NCBI GenBank assembly: GCA_044450785.1
Contig: JBIOJM010000315.1
Span: 1 to 12,022, forward strand
Direction: 5' to 3'
DNA from: JBIOJM01 sp044450785
Lineage (GTDB): Bacteria; Planctomycetota; Planctomycetia; Isosphaerales; Isosphaeraceae
Length of the DNA: 12,022 nt
Positions 1 through 8,739 of this stretch are shown piece after piece. The notes under the pieces were generated by a model. It worked only from the letters and a program-made list of their open reading frames with translations, made no database searches and was not told the DNA's origin. The position numbers were made by a program, and so were the translations under genes. Numbering within the stretch: the first letter of the stretch is position 1; each line of letters starts with the position of its first letter.

Positions 1-1044
1 CAGCTCAGCGGCGGTCCGGTGCAATTGGACAGCGACGGGACCGGGAGCACGCTGAACTTCAGCGGTTTGACCAGCCTCCAGCAGGCCGGCGGGTTCTACA
101 CCTTCTCCTCGCTCCAGGCAACCCACGGCGGGACGGTCTCCGACGCCAAGCTGACGGTCCTAACGAACGTCGACCTGACGCTCGACGGCACGGGCTCCAT
201 CGCCACCAGCCAGATCACGTCCTACACGGCCAATACGAACCAAGCTGGCATCCTCTCGCTCTCGGGCGGCAGCCTCAATCTCACGGGATTGAACGACGGC
301 GACGGCGCCAGCTTCAAGGTTAGCGGAGGGGCCTCCCTGACCATGCCGCTGACGAGCTATGCCGATGGGGCCAACTACCCCACCCTGTTCCAGGCCAGCG
401 GCACCGGCAGCGTACTCTCCTTGTTCAACCTCGCCACCGTCACCTTGAACGGCGCCACCTACGATGCCGTGGCCCAGATCCAAGCCCTCTCGGGCGGGGA
501 TGTTGAACTGCCCGGCCTGACCCAGCTCAGCGGCGGTCCGGTGCAATTGGAGAGCGACGGGACCGGGAGCAAGCTGAACATCAGCGGTTTGACCAGCCTC
601 CAGCAGGCCGGCGGGTTCTATACCTTCTCCTCGCTCCAGGCAACCCGCGGTGGGACGGTCTCCGACGCCAAGCTGACCAGCCTCAAAGACGTTGACCTGA
701 CTCTGGACGGCAAGGGCGCGATCGCCACCAGCCAGATCACGTCCTACACGGCCAATACGAACCAAGCTGGCATCCTCTCGCTCTCGGGCGGCAGCCTCAA
801 TCTCACCGGATTGACCGATGGCGACGGCGCCAGCTTCGAGGTCAGCGGCGGGGCGTCGCTGAGCCTCCCGGGGGTGACCAGCTACACCGGCAATGGCGCC
901 ACGACCACGCTGGAGGCGACCGGCACGGGCAGCACGCTGACACTGGCAAACCTGGCGAGCGTGACAGAAGGAGCAAACAACTACGCGGCCCAGACGCAAT
1001 TCGAGGCCCTGGCCGGCGGCACGGTGACGTTGTCGGCGCTGAAG
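1..1044 (+). repeat. Tandem 522-bp repeat, two units (1-522 and 523-1044)
   Basis: The block starting CAGCTCAGCGGCGGTCCGGT at base 1 recurs at 523, giving a 522-bp (174-residue) period in frame. Roughly the first 330 bp of the two units are nearly identical at the DNA level, including many synonymous sites. The second halves differ clearly, although they encode related residues. The repeat encodes strands spaced by GTGS, GGTV and SGG turns, as expected of a beta-helix or similar stacked-strand fold. The upstream edge is not visible, so further units may precede the window. Confidence 0.9.
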
Positions 1045-4000
1045 ACCATCAATACCGGCACGATGGTCCTGGAAGGCGACGGCACCGGAAGCACCCTGAA
1101 CGTGGGGGCGCTGACCAGCTTTGCGGACAACGGCGGCTGGACCTACTCGACATTGCAGATCTCCAACGGCGGCACGGTCAACGACAGCAGTCTGGCGAGC
1201 TTGTCCAACGTGAACCTGAACGTCGCCGGCACGGGTGAGAATCTCACGCTCGGCAGCCTGACGTCATACAACACCGGCAACATCACGGTCAGCGGCGGAG
1301 CGACGCTCAGCCTTCCGGGCGTGACCAGCTACACGGGCAACACCCTCACGACCACGCTGGAGGCAACCGGCGCGGGCAGTTCGCTGACACTGGCCAACCT
1401 GGCGAGCGTGACGGAAGGAGCAAACAACTACGCGGCCCAGACGCAATTCGAGGCCCTGGCCGGTGGCACGGTGACATTGTCGTCGCTCAAGACCATTAAT
1501 ACCGGCACTGTGGTCCTGGAAAGCGACGGCACCGGCAGTGTCCTGAACGTGGGGGTGCTGACCAGCTTTGCGGAGGCCAACGGCTGGACCTACTCGACTC
1601 TCCAAGCCTCCAATGGTGGCACGGTTGTCGATCCGGGCCTTTCCCAACTCAACGGCGTGAACCTCATCGGCAGCTCGACCGGCACGTTCACCATTTCGCC
1701 CAGTCTAGGTCTCACGATCAGCGGTGGAACGATTACCGTCCAAACCGGAACGTTGGTCGATGAAGGCAACCTGAGCGTTCAAGCTGGTGCGACGCTCAAC
1801 ATTGAGGGAGGCTTGTCTGTCAACGGCTCTGGCATTTTGACCAGCGCGCCCGGGAGCACCATCGAGGTCAGCGGCAACCTGCTGGGTAACACTCAGAACG
1901 CCGATGATTTCAATCCCCAGGGGACGGTCGAGCTCGTCAGCGGCACCGGAACCAGCAAACCGCCGCAGGAACTGGAAGCCATGTCGGCCGATCTCGGGGC
2001 CGTTCAGGCGGGATTCGTCAACAATTTCGCTTACGGCACGATTGGCCTGACCAGCAGCACATCGGTCGAGATTGTGGATCAGTCGCACAACACCACCAGC
2101 AGCAACCCCGAAGCGGTCTATGCCAACGAGCTGATCGTGCCGAGCGGCGCCACGCTGAACTTGAACAACTTGCACGTCTACGTTCGCGGCGATCAGATCA
2201 GCGGCACGGTTGTGGGAGGAACTGTCACTTTGGTTCCCTCGGGCGGCTCGATCGCTCTCAACACGCCGACGCCAGGTACACTCTCCCCGGCCGGTGCCGT
2301 CGATGATTGGACGTTCTACGCAACCGCCGGAGAATCGATCACGGTCCAGCTCAATCCGGGCGGCAGCGGTTCGTCGCCGGCTCTTTCACCCTTACTGAAC
2401 TGGGGCCAAGTCGAGCTGCTCGACCCGAACAACGACGTGCTGGCTTCAGCCTCAAACACCTCATCGGGCGCAATCGCGACGATCAGCGGATTCAGCCTGC
2501 CTGCAAGCGAAACCTACACGATTCAAGTCCAGGCGCCGGCCGGCCACACTGCCAGCACCGGCAACTACGTCCTCTCGGCCTATAACGTCACGCCCAACGT
2601 CTACCCCCTGACGGTCAATCAGTCATCCACCGGTACGATTCGCAGCGGCTATGCCATCGACCAGTGGACCTTCACCGGCGCTGCCAACGAGCAGGTCGAG
2701 CTCAACGTGATCAGCACGGCCGACGCCAACGTGGCGTTTGATCTGACTGGCCCGAGCGGAACGGTCTTCAGCAACCTTCAGACGAACTCCGGCCCGGTCA
2801 CCCTGCCCTCCAGCGGCAACTACGTCTTGACCGCTCACGGCACCGGTGGACAGGGAGGGGCCTACGCCTTCGAGCTCGACCAGACTTCAGTCAACAGCCT
2901 CACGCTGGGAACTCCCTACAGCGGGACACTGACCGGGAGCGGCCAGGCCCAGCTCTTCTCTGTCAACGTGCCATCCACCCAGTCGCTCTTGGTGACGCTC
3001 CACGACACTTCCTCGGCTGACGTCAATCAGATCTATGCCAAGCTCGGCTCACCGCCGACACAGTCCAACTACAGCTTCCAGTCCTCCAGCGGCGTCTCCG
3101 CCAACCAGCAGTTACTCGTCCCCTCGGCAGCGCCGGGCACCTGGTACTTCCTGGTCTATTCCGTGTCGGTGCCGTCGGCGAGCGCGTTCACCCTCACGGC
3201 ATCCGGGGAGCCAGTTACGCTGGCTTCCGAAGCCCCCTCCAAATCGGCGGCCGGAAGCACTGCGACGCTGACGCTGACCGGTTCGGGATTCGACAATACA
3301 TCGTCGGTCCAGTTGGTCTCGATGGCCGACACGGTCTACAAGGCAACAAGCGTGTCGCTCGACACCTTCACGCAATTGACGGCCACGTTCGATTTGAGCA
3401 GCGTGCCGCAGGGAACTTACTCGGTCGTGGTGACCAGCCCCGGCGGCCAGAACGCGTCGCTGGGGGGAGCCTTCACTGTAGCACCGCCGGGATCGGCGAA
3501 TCTCGTCACGAATCTGATACTTCCCAGCACGATGGGATTCCACATCTCGTCAACCATCTACGTCGTGTACTCCAATACGGGAAGCGTGGCTATGCCGGCC
3601 CCGCTCCTGCTGCTCGAATCGTCGCAGCCCGAGAACAAGCCTCTGTTCACTCTCAACCCAGCGCTTGTGGTTTCCGGGTACTGGACGTCGGCTATCCCTG
3701 AAGGTTATTCGAACACCGTGCAGATCCTGGCCAGCGGCAAGGAAGTGCCCGGGTGGCTCGAGCCGGGCGAGTCGGTCACGGTCCCCGTCTATTACGCCGG
3801 GATGCAAGCGCCTTTCTCTTTCGATAAGGTATTGAATTTCGACCTGCGCGTTTACACGCAAAATGATTCCACCCCTGTCGATTGGGCCAGTTTGCAAGCG
3901 AGCCTCCAGCCTCCCGGCATCTCAAACCAAGCCTGGTCGGCCGTATTCAGCGGCCTCACCTCGCAACTGGGCAGCACCTGGGGCGGATACGTCCAGATGC

Positions 4001-7000
4001 TGGACAATGACGCCTCGTACCTGGGCCGCCTAGGTCAGACGGTCACCGACGTCAGCCAGCTCTGGTCGTTCGCGGTGATGCAGGCCGACGGCCTCTTGCC
4101 CACCCCGCTCCTGGATGGAGCCACCGACTTGAGCGTGGTGGTTCCCGGGTCGTTGTCGCTGGATTTCAGCCGGGTCTACCAAGAGCCGATCGATGCGCGC
4201 GATACCACCGGCCCGCTCGGCTACGGCTGGAGCGACTCGTGGCAGTATTCCCTGTCCGTGGCCTCCGACGGCACGGTTACCGTGACGATGCCCTCCGGTG
4301 CCGAGCGCGTCTTCCAGCCCGACAGCCGTGGCAGCGATTACTTCGATCAGCTCGGCGATCACGGCACCCTCGCGGCCGGCGCGGGGGGCACCTTTACCCT
4401 GCAAGAGACCAACGGCCAGATCGAGCAATTCAATGCCGACGGGACGCTCGACTACATCCAGGACACGACCGGAAACCGGATCACGGCAACGTACAGCGGT
4501 GGCCGACTGGCCACCCTCTCCAGCACCTCCGGCGCGTCGCTGACGCTCGCCCACAACCCGGCCGGCCTGATCGCCTCCGTCACCAGTTCCGACGGCCGCG
4601 CCGTCCATTACACGTACGACGCCGGCCAGCATCTCACCTCCGTCCAGAGCTACGACGGCACGGTGACTCAGTTCACCTATAACTCCGGCTCGAACCCGGC
4701 GGACGTGAACGCGCTCACCTCCATCCTGTTCCCCGACAGCACGTCCGAGACATTCACGTACGACGCCTTCGGCCGGCTGGCGGAGACGGCCCAGACCGGC
4801 GGCGCCGATCCCCTGACCTATTCCTACAATGCCGGCCAGGTGACGGTCACCGATGCCGCCGGCCATGCCAGCCAGTTCTTCTTCGATCAGAACGGCCTCG
4901 TCGCCAAGACCATCGACCCGTTGGGCAACGCCTCGTTCGCCACGTACAGCGACCAGTTCAACCTCGCCAGCGTCACCGGGCCCACCGGCCTGACGTCGAC
5001 GTACACCCACGACGCGAACGGGAACCTGACGAGTTCCACCAACCCGCTCGGCCAGACCACAACCTTCACCTACACGGGCTCCGACAACCTCCTGGCCGGC
5101 TACACCGACGCCAACGGAGATAGCACCAACTATCACTACGACGCAAACGGCAACCTGACTTCGACCAAGTACGCCGACAACTCCGTCGCATCGGTGACCT
5201 ACGACGCGCTGGGCGATCCCCTCTCGCTCACGAACCCCAACGGCCAGGTCGTCACCTACACCTACAACGCCGCCGGGCAGGTCGCCACCGAGACCCTGGC
5301 CGGCGGCTCGACGCTCTCTTATGCCTACGACGCGCACGGCAACATGATCACGGCCACCGGCGCCTCGGGCATCACGACGCTCACCTACGACTCAGGCGAA
5401 CGGCTCACCAGCGTCGCCTATCCCAACGGCCTGTCGATCCAGTACACCTACGATGCGAGCGGCCGGCGCATCCAGATGGTCGAGAAGTCGGGCGCGACGG
5501 TGAGCAACACGGTCAACTACGCCTACAACACCCTCGGCCAACTGGCCAGGCTCACCGACGGCATCGGTGCGCTCGTCATTTCCTACACCTACAACAACCT
5601 GGGCCAGTTGATCCTTGAAAACAAGGGAGACGGCACCTCCACGACCTACGTTTACGACGCCGACGGCAACGTCCTGCACCTCGTCAACTACGCCGCCGAT
5701 GGCATCACGGTCGACAGCCGCTTCGACTACACGTACAACACGCTGGGCGAAGACACCAGCATGGCCACGATCGACGGCACCTGGACGTACGCCTACGACA
5801 CCACCGGCCAACTCGTCCACGCGGTCTTCGCTTCGACCAATCCCGCCATTGCCAATCAGGATCTGACTTACGTCTACGACGCGGTGGGCAACCGCGTCCA
5901 GACCATCATCAACGGCGTCACCACCAACTACACGAGCAACAGTGTCAACGAGTACACGAGTGTCGGCGGCACGACGTACAAGTACGACGCCGACGGCAAC
6001 CTCATCTCGCAGACTGACTCCACTGGCACCACGACGTACTCCTACGACTCGTTGAATCGCCTGGTCAGCGTCACCTCGCCGAGCGATAGCTGGATATACG
6101 AGTATGATGCCGTGGGGAATCGTGTGGCCACGATCCACAACGGCCAGACGACGAATAACCTGGTCGATCCGACCGGACTGGGGAACGTGGTCGGCCAGTA
6201 CAGCGGCTCGGGAAGCCTGATCGCCAGCTACACGTACGGCCTGGGGCTGGTGAGCCAGGTCACGCCCACCGGGACCAACTACTACAACTTCGATGCGCTG
6301 GGCTCAACGGTCGGCTTGACCAACGCGGCCAGCGGATTGGTCGCCAGCTACAGTTACCTCCCCTTCGGCGGGCTGCTTTCCAGCACGGGGAGCGTTGCCA
6401 ATCCGTTCACGTTTGTGGGGCAGCTTGGCATTTCGACTGACGGAAGCGGTCTCAACGACATGAGGGAGCGCAGTTACGACCCGAGCACGGGCCAGTTCAC
6501 CTCGGATGACCCACTGGGGCTGCGTGCTGGCGATCCCAACGTTCGGCGCTATGTAGCGAACGCGCCTGTCTCGGCGATCGACCCATCGGGCTTAGTCCCC
6601 ACGTCCTCGGGGCTATTAATCACAACCAGCCTCAATCCGCTCCCTGCCGATTACGATATTCACATTAAACACTTCCCGCAGCTAGAGGACATAAACCGTG
6701 ACGCGCAGCCGCAAGACAACTCCCCAGAACAGCCTGAAGAGCCACTGAAGCCTGGGGTCCCAGGTGACGAGTGGGGAAATCCACCGCCGAACGTGGCTCT
6801 CCTGCCTCCAGATCCTCCGCCCGGAGATCCTGGCTGTTGCGGCGGAGGCGGAGGTGGTAGCGGAAGCTCTGGCAGCCATGACCCCAATTCGCTGCTCGGT
6901 CCGGCAGGGTACGGAACACAGAACTTCGTCGCGGACGCTGGCCCCTTCCCGTATCAAATCGATTTCGAGAACTCGCCCACCGCCACTGCCCCCGCTCAGC

Positions 7001-8676
7001 AAGTGGTGATCGCCGATACGCTCGGCACGAACCTCGATCTGAGCACCTTCCAATTGACAGACATCGCCTTCGGCGACACATTGCTGACGGTCCCGCCCGA
7101 CAGCCAGGATTACCAGGCCATGGTCCCAATGACCTACAATGGCGTGACGTTCGATGTCCTCATCAACGCGAGCCTCAACTATCAGACCCGGCAACTGACC
7201 GTCACGTTGCAGTCGATCGATCCCAGCACGCAGCTCCCACCCAGCGTATTGACGGGTTTCCTGCCGCCCGAGGATGGCACGGGCCGCGGCGAAGGATACG
7301 TCAGCTACTTCATCTCGCCCAATCCGGGCCTGCCGACCGGCACGCAGATTCGCAACGTGGCCGACATCGTGTTCGACGGCAATACGCCGATCGCCACCGA
7401 CCAGGTGAGCGACGAAGACCCCAGCAAGGGGATCGACCCGACCAAGCAGGCCCTGATCACGATCGACGCCACCGTACCCACCAGCAGCGTCGCCGCGCTA
7501 CCGCCAACCGAGAACTCGACCAGCTTTACCGTGAGCTGGTCGGGGAGCGACGGCGAGGGCTCGGGGATCGCGTATTACAACGTATACGTATCCGACGGCG
7601 GCGGCCCGTTCGACCCGTTCCAGATGAATACGACGGAGACATCGGCGACGTTCACCGGCCAGCCGGGTCACACCTATAGCTTTATCAGCATCGCGACCAG
7701 CAACACGGGCATCACCCAGCCGGAGCCGAGCACCGGCCAGGCCACGACGCAGATCCTCGCCACGCCGCCGCAAGCAGTCCTTCAGTTCGACTCCGCCCAG
7801 TTCGCAGCCAACGTCACGGCAGGTTCCGCGAAAATCCAGATCGACCGCTCGGGCAATCTCGGGGCGACAGTCACCGTCGTGGTCTCCAGCCCAGGCGGGT
7901 CCGACGTCGCCGAGTTTTCCAAGACAATCTCCTTCGGTCCCAACGTCTCCAGCCAGGTTGTCACCATACCGATCATCAACGACGGCCGGTCCGGGGAGAG
8001 CGATGTCGACATCCAGCTAGCGCTGTCCTCCGCCGGTACCGGAGCGACGCTCGGCTCGATCCATTCGACAGTCATGGTCATCCACGACGACAACCCGCCG
8101 CCGCCACCCCCACTGGTCATAGTGGAGTCGTTGCAGGTGGAAAAGATCAAGGTCGGCAAGGGGAAGAAGGCGAAGAAAGAGACCGTATTGGTCCTCCAGT
8201 TCAGCGGAGCACTCAACGCCGGTGCCGCTGATAATGCCAACGCCTACGAGCTCGCGCCGGTCATCACGGTCAAGGCCACGGGGAAGGGCAAGCACAAAAA
8301 GCCGCCTACAACCAAGCTTGGCACACCCGTGAAGCTGGCCTCGGCGGTTTACACCGCCGCCAACAACGAGGTGACGCTTACGCCCCGGGGCACGCTCAAC
8401 CTGACGAAGCCCGAGGAGCTGATCGTCAAGGCCGCACTCGTGACCGACACCCTGGGCCGCCCAATCGACGGCAATGACGACGGCCAACCGGGCGGTGACT
8501 TCGTCGCCACGATCAGCGGAACTCGGGTGACAGCCGGCGGGCTGCCCTTGGCACGCACCCAGCGACGGCCGGCGAGCATCGCGGACATGGTTGATCACCT
8601 ACTCGCCCGCGGCGAGCTGGGTGAGTTGAACCGCTCCATTCGCGCCCAGAGAGAAAAGGAGCACGTAGTATCGTGA
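1..8676 (+). CDS. Giant secreted mosaic protein with RHS/YD-repeat shell (5'-truncated by the window)
   Basis: The frame is open from base 1, so the start lies upstream; a GTG at 19 is inside a repeat that recurs at 523 and is not a real start. Residues are counted from base 1 (2891 in all). Order seen: repetitive Gly/Ser/Thr beta-rich array, likely beta-helix (1-640); PPQELEAM...NNFAYGT block (about 654-740); three PPC-like beta sandwiches (about 751-1070); TIG/IPT-like domain (1071-1163); CARDB-like and helical linker (1164-1360); RHS entry domain with FSRVY and GPLGYGWSDSW (about 1365-1460); about 20 YD repeats (1490-2045); RHS core ending in DPSGL (2094-2198); Pro/Gly linker with a Cys pair (2199-2292); GPAGYG domain (2293-2470); FN3-like domain (2491-2585); Calx-beta-like domain (2592-2698); Pro6 linker; lysine-rich Ig-like C-terminal module (2705-2840) and tail. 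These are extracellular or adhesion-type modules. I see no enzyme motif and no toxin domain after the core. The protein is probably exported and displayed on the cell surface; its partner is unknown. Domain names come from pattern recognition, not a search. Confidence 0.93.
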   Translation, partial: QLSGGPVQLDSDGTGSTLNFSGLTSLQQAGGFYTFSSLQATHGGTVSDAKLTVLTNVDLTLDGTGSIATSQITSYTANTNQAGILSLSGGSLNLTGLNDGDGASFKVSGGASLTMPLTSYADGANYPTLFQASGTGSVLSLFNLATVTLNGATYDAVAQIQALSGGDVELPGLTQLSGGPVQLESDGTGSKLNISGLTSLQQAGGFYTFSSLQATRGGTVSDAKLTSLKDVDLTLDGKGAIATSQITSYTANTNQAGILSLSGGSLNLTGLTDGDGASFEVSGGASLSLPGVTSYTGNGATTTLEATGTGSTLTLANLASVTEGANNYAAQTQFEALAGGTVTLSALKTINTGTMVLEGDGTGSTLNVGALTSFADNGGWTYSTLQISNGGTVNDSSLASLSNVNLNVAGTGENLTLGSLTSYNTGNITVSGGATLSLPGVTSYTGNTLTTTLEATGAGSSLTLANLASVTEGANNYAAQTQFEALAGGTVTLSSLKTINTGTVVLESDGTGSVLNVGVLTSFAEANGWTYSTLQASNGGTVVDPGLSQLNGVNLIGSSTGTFTISPSLGLTISGGTITVQTGTLVDEGNLSVQAGATLNIEGGLSVNGSGILTSAPGSTIEVSGNLLGNTQNADDFNPQGTVELVSGTGTSKPPQELEAMSADLGAVQAGFVNNFAYGTIGLTSSTSVEIVDQSHNTTSSNPEAVYANELIVPSGATLNLNNLHVYVRGDQISGTVVGGTVTLVPSGGSIALNTPTPGTLSPAGAVDDWTFYATAGESITVQLNPGGSGSSPALSPLLNWGQVELLDPNNDVLASASNTSSGAIATISGFSLPASETYTIQVQAPAGHTASTGNYVLSAYNVTPNVYPLTVNQSSTGTIRSGYAIDQWTFTGAANEQVELNVISTADANVAFDLTGPSGTVFSNLQTNSGPVTLPSSGNYVLTAHGTGGQGGAYAFELDQTSVNSLTLGTPYSGTLTGSGQAQLFSVNVPSTQSLLVTLHDTSSADVNQIYAKLGSPPTQSNYSFQSSSGVSANQQLLVPSAAPGTWYFLVYSVSVPSASAFTLTASGEPVTLASEAPSKSAAGSTATLTLTGSGFDNTSSVQLVSMADTVYKATSVSLDTFTQLTATFDLSSVPQGTYSVVVTSPGGQNASLGGAFTVAPPGSANLVTNLILPSTMGFHISSTIYVVYSNTGSVAMPAPLLLLESSQPENKPLFTLNPALVVSGYWTSAIPEGYSNTVQILASGKEVPGWLEPGESVTVPVYYAGMQAPFSFDKVLNFDLRVYTQNDSTPVDWASLQASLQPPGISNQAWSAVFSGLTSQLGSTWGGYVQMLDNDASYLGRLGQTVTDVSQLWSFAVMQADGLLPTPLLDGATDLSVVVPGSLSLDFSRVYQEPIDARDTTGPLGYGWSDSWQYSLSVASDGTVTVTMPSGAERVFQPDSRGSDYFDQLGDHGTLAAGAGGTFTLQETNGQIEQFNADGTLDYIQDTTGNRITATYSGGRLATLSSTSGASLTLAHNPAGLIASVTSSDGRAVHYTYDAGQHLTSVQSYDGTVTQFTYNSGSNPADVNALTSILFPDSTSETFTYDAFGRLAETAQTGGADPLTYSYNAGQVTVTDAAGHASQFFFDQNGLVAKTIDPLGNASFATYSDQFNLASVTGPTGLTSTYTHDANGNLTSSTNPLGQTTTFTYTGSDNLLAGYTDANGDSTNYHYDANGNLTSTKYADNSVASVTYDALGDPLSLTNPNGQVVTYTYNAAGQVATETLAGGSTLSYAYDAHGNMITATGASGITTLTYDSGERLTSVAYPNGLSIQYTYDASGRRIQMVEKSGATVSNTVNYAYNTLGQLARLTDGIGALVISYTYNNLGQLILENKGDGTSTTYVYDADGNVLHLVNYAADGITVDSRFDYTYNTLGEDTSMATIDGTWTYAYDTTGQLVHAVFASTNPAIANQDLTYVYDAVGNRVQTIINGVTTNYTSNSVNEYTSVGGTTYKYDADGNLISQTDSTGTTTYSYDSLNRLVSVTSPSDSWIYEYDAVGNRVATIHNGQTTNNLVDPTGLGNVVGQYSGSGSLIASYTYGLGLVSQVTPTGTNYYNFDALGSTVGLTNAASGLVASYSYLPFGGLLSSTGSVANPFTFVGQLGISTDGSGLNDMRERSYDPSTGQFTSDDPLGLRAGDPNVRRYVANAPVSAIDPSGLVPTSSGLLITTSLNPLPADYDIHIKHFPQLEDINRDAQPQDNSPEQPEEPLKPGVPGDEWGNPPPNVALLPPDPPPGDPGCCGGGGGGSGSSGSHDPNSLLGPAGYGTQNFVADAGPFPYQIDFENSPTATAPAQQVVIADTLGTNLDLSTFQLTDIAFGDTLLTVPPDSQDYQAMVPMTYNGVTFDVLINASLNYQTRQLTVTLQSIDPSTQLPPSVLTGFLPPEDGTGRGEGYVSYFISPNPGLPTGTQIRNVADIVFDGNTPIATDQVSDEDPSKGIDPTKQALITIDATVPTSSVAALPPTENSTSFTVSWSGSDGEGSGIAYYNVYVSDGGGPFDPFQMNTTETSATFTGQPGHTYSFISIATSNTGITQPEPSTGQATTQILATPPQAVLQFDSAQFAANVTAGSAKIQIDRSGNLGATVTVVVSSPGGSDVAEFSKTISFGPNVSSQVVTIPIINDGRSGESDVDIQLALSSAGTGATLGSIHSTVMVIHDDNPPPPPPLVIVESLQVEKIKVGKGKKAKKETVLVLQFSGALNAGAADNANAYELAPVITVKATGKGKHKKPPTTKLGTPVKLASAVYTAANNEVTLTPRGTLNLTKPEELIVKAALVTDTLGRPIDGNDDGQPGGDFVATISGTRVTAGGLPLARTQRRPASIADMVDHLLARGELGELNRSIRAQREKEHVVS
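841..1680 (+). repeat. Tandem 447-bp repeat, one full unit plus a partial second (841-1287, 1288-about 1680)
   Basis: GTCAGCGGCGG begins at 841 and again at 1288, a 447-bp (149-residue) period. The translated signatures GVTSYTGN, SVTEGANNYAAQTQFEAL and KTINTGT appear in both copies, with long stretches identical at DNA level. Similarity fades after the GGTV motif near 1620-1680. The first copy overlaps the second half of the preceding 522-bp unit, so the two repeat families are interleaved rather than simply adjacent. Confidence 0.88.
4468..6135 (+). repeat. YD-repeat array of the RHS shell
   Basis: About 20 degenerate copies of the YD motif can be read in the translation, for example YTYDAGQHL, FTYDAFGRL, YHYDANGNL, YTYNAAGQV, YAYDAHGNM, YTYDASGRR, YVYDADGNV, YVYDAVGNR and YEYDAVGNR, spaced about 20-30 residues apart. 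In known RHS and TcC proteins such strands spiral into a hollow beta-cage. The codons repeat strongly (TAC-ACC-TAC-GAC types), which is why long open frames also appear on the opposite strand here. Unlike the N-terminal array, these copies are diverged in DNA and so are older. Confidence 0.93.
6280..6594 (+). other. RHS repeat-associated core within the giant protein
   Basis: Residues 2094-2198 read YYNFDALGS... then LNDMRERSYDPSTGQF, DDPLGL, GDPNVRRYVANAPVS and DPSGL. This matches the family consensus of Y-DP-x-x-G-R-F, DP-x-G-L, N-x-Y-x-Y-x-x-N-x-P and a terminal DP-x-G-L. Both DP-GL motifs and their aspartates are kept. Differences from the consensus are GQF for GRF and RRY in place of the first aromatic of NLYAY. 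In RHS and TcC toxins the core closes the cage and, in some, cleaves the chain just after it. Whether this one cleaves cannot be told from sequence. Confidence 0.9.
8113..8520 (+). other. Lysine-rich C-terminal Ig-like module of the giant protein
   Basis: Residues 2705-2840 follow a run of six prolines. They look like an SbsA-type bacterial Ig domain (LVLQFSGALN..., SAVYTAANNEVTLTPRG.LNL, VTDTLGRPIDG) with two lysine-rich insertions, VGKGKKAKK and GKGKHKK. The module ends in DGNDDGQPGGDF, which resembles an acidic Asp/Asn loop, and is followed by a helical tail (ADMVDHLL). A related module closes the gene at 10095-11156. A role in surface attachment is inferred only. Confidence 0.7.
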
Positions 8677-8723
8677 GTCGGCATGCGTCAGTCTGATGAA
8701 CAGTTGTCGAATTCGATCTTGCC

Positions 8724-8730
8724 AGAGGAG
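8724..8730 (+). promoter_or_regulatory. Ribosome binding site deciding the start of the PDZ gene
   Basis: AGAGGAG lies 9 nt before the ATG at 8740. The alternative in-frame ATG at 8683 has no comparable purine run at the right distance and would put 19 polar residues ahead of the signal peptide. The site therefore supports 8740. Confidence 0.75.
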
Positions 8731-8739
8731 CAGCTTGCA

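Noticed and set aside
160..999. Minus-strand frame of 279 codons in the N-terminal repeats
   Set aside because: It is a shadow of the GC-rich repeat DNA. Its internal repetition simply follows the 522-bp repeat, and its product is Arg/Gly/Ala-rich without motifs.
1..1680. CRISPR array or other short direct-repeat array
   Set aside because: The repeats are 447-522 bp long, in frame and translated, with no short repeats separated by unique spacers.
4030..5337. Long open frame on the minus strand (435 codons) opposite the YD repeats
   Set aside because: It mirrors the repetitive TAC-GAC codons of the YD array, and its product is a low-complexity Val/Gly/Arg repeat. The plus-strand frame has clear RHS motifs throughout.
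6595..6880. A hidden toxin domain after the RHS core
   Set aside because: The segment is low-complexity Pro/Glu/Gly sequence of about 80-95 residues, with no nuclease, deaminase or other toxin motif that I can recognise.
8683..8739. Upstream in-frame ATG at 8683 as start of the PDZ gene
   Set aside because: It has no good ribosome binding site, and it would place 19 polar residues before the hydrophobic signal segment.
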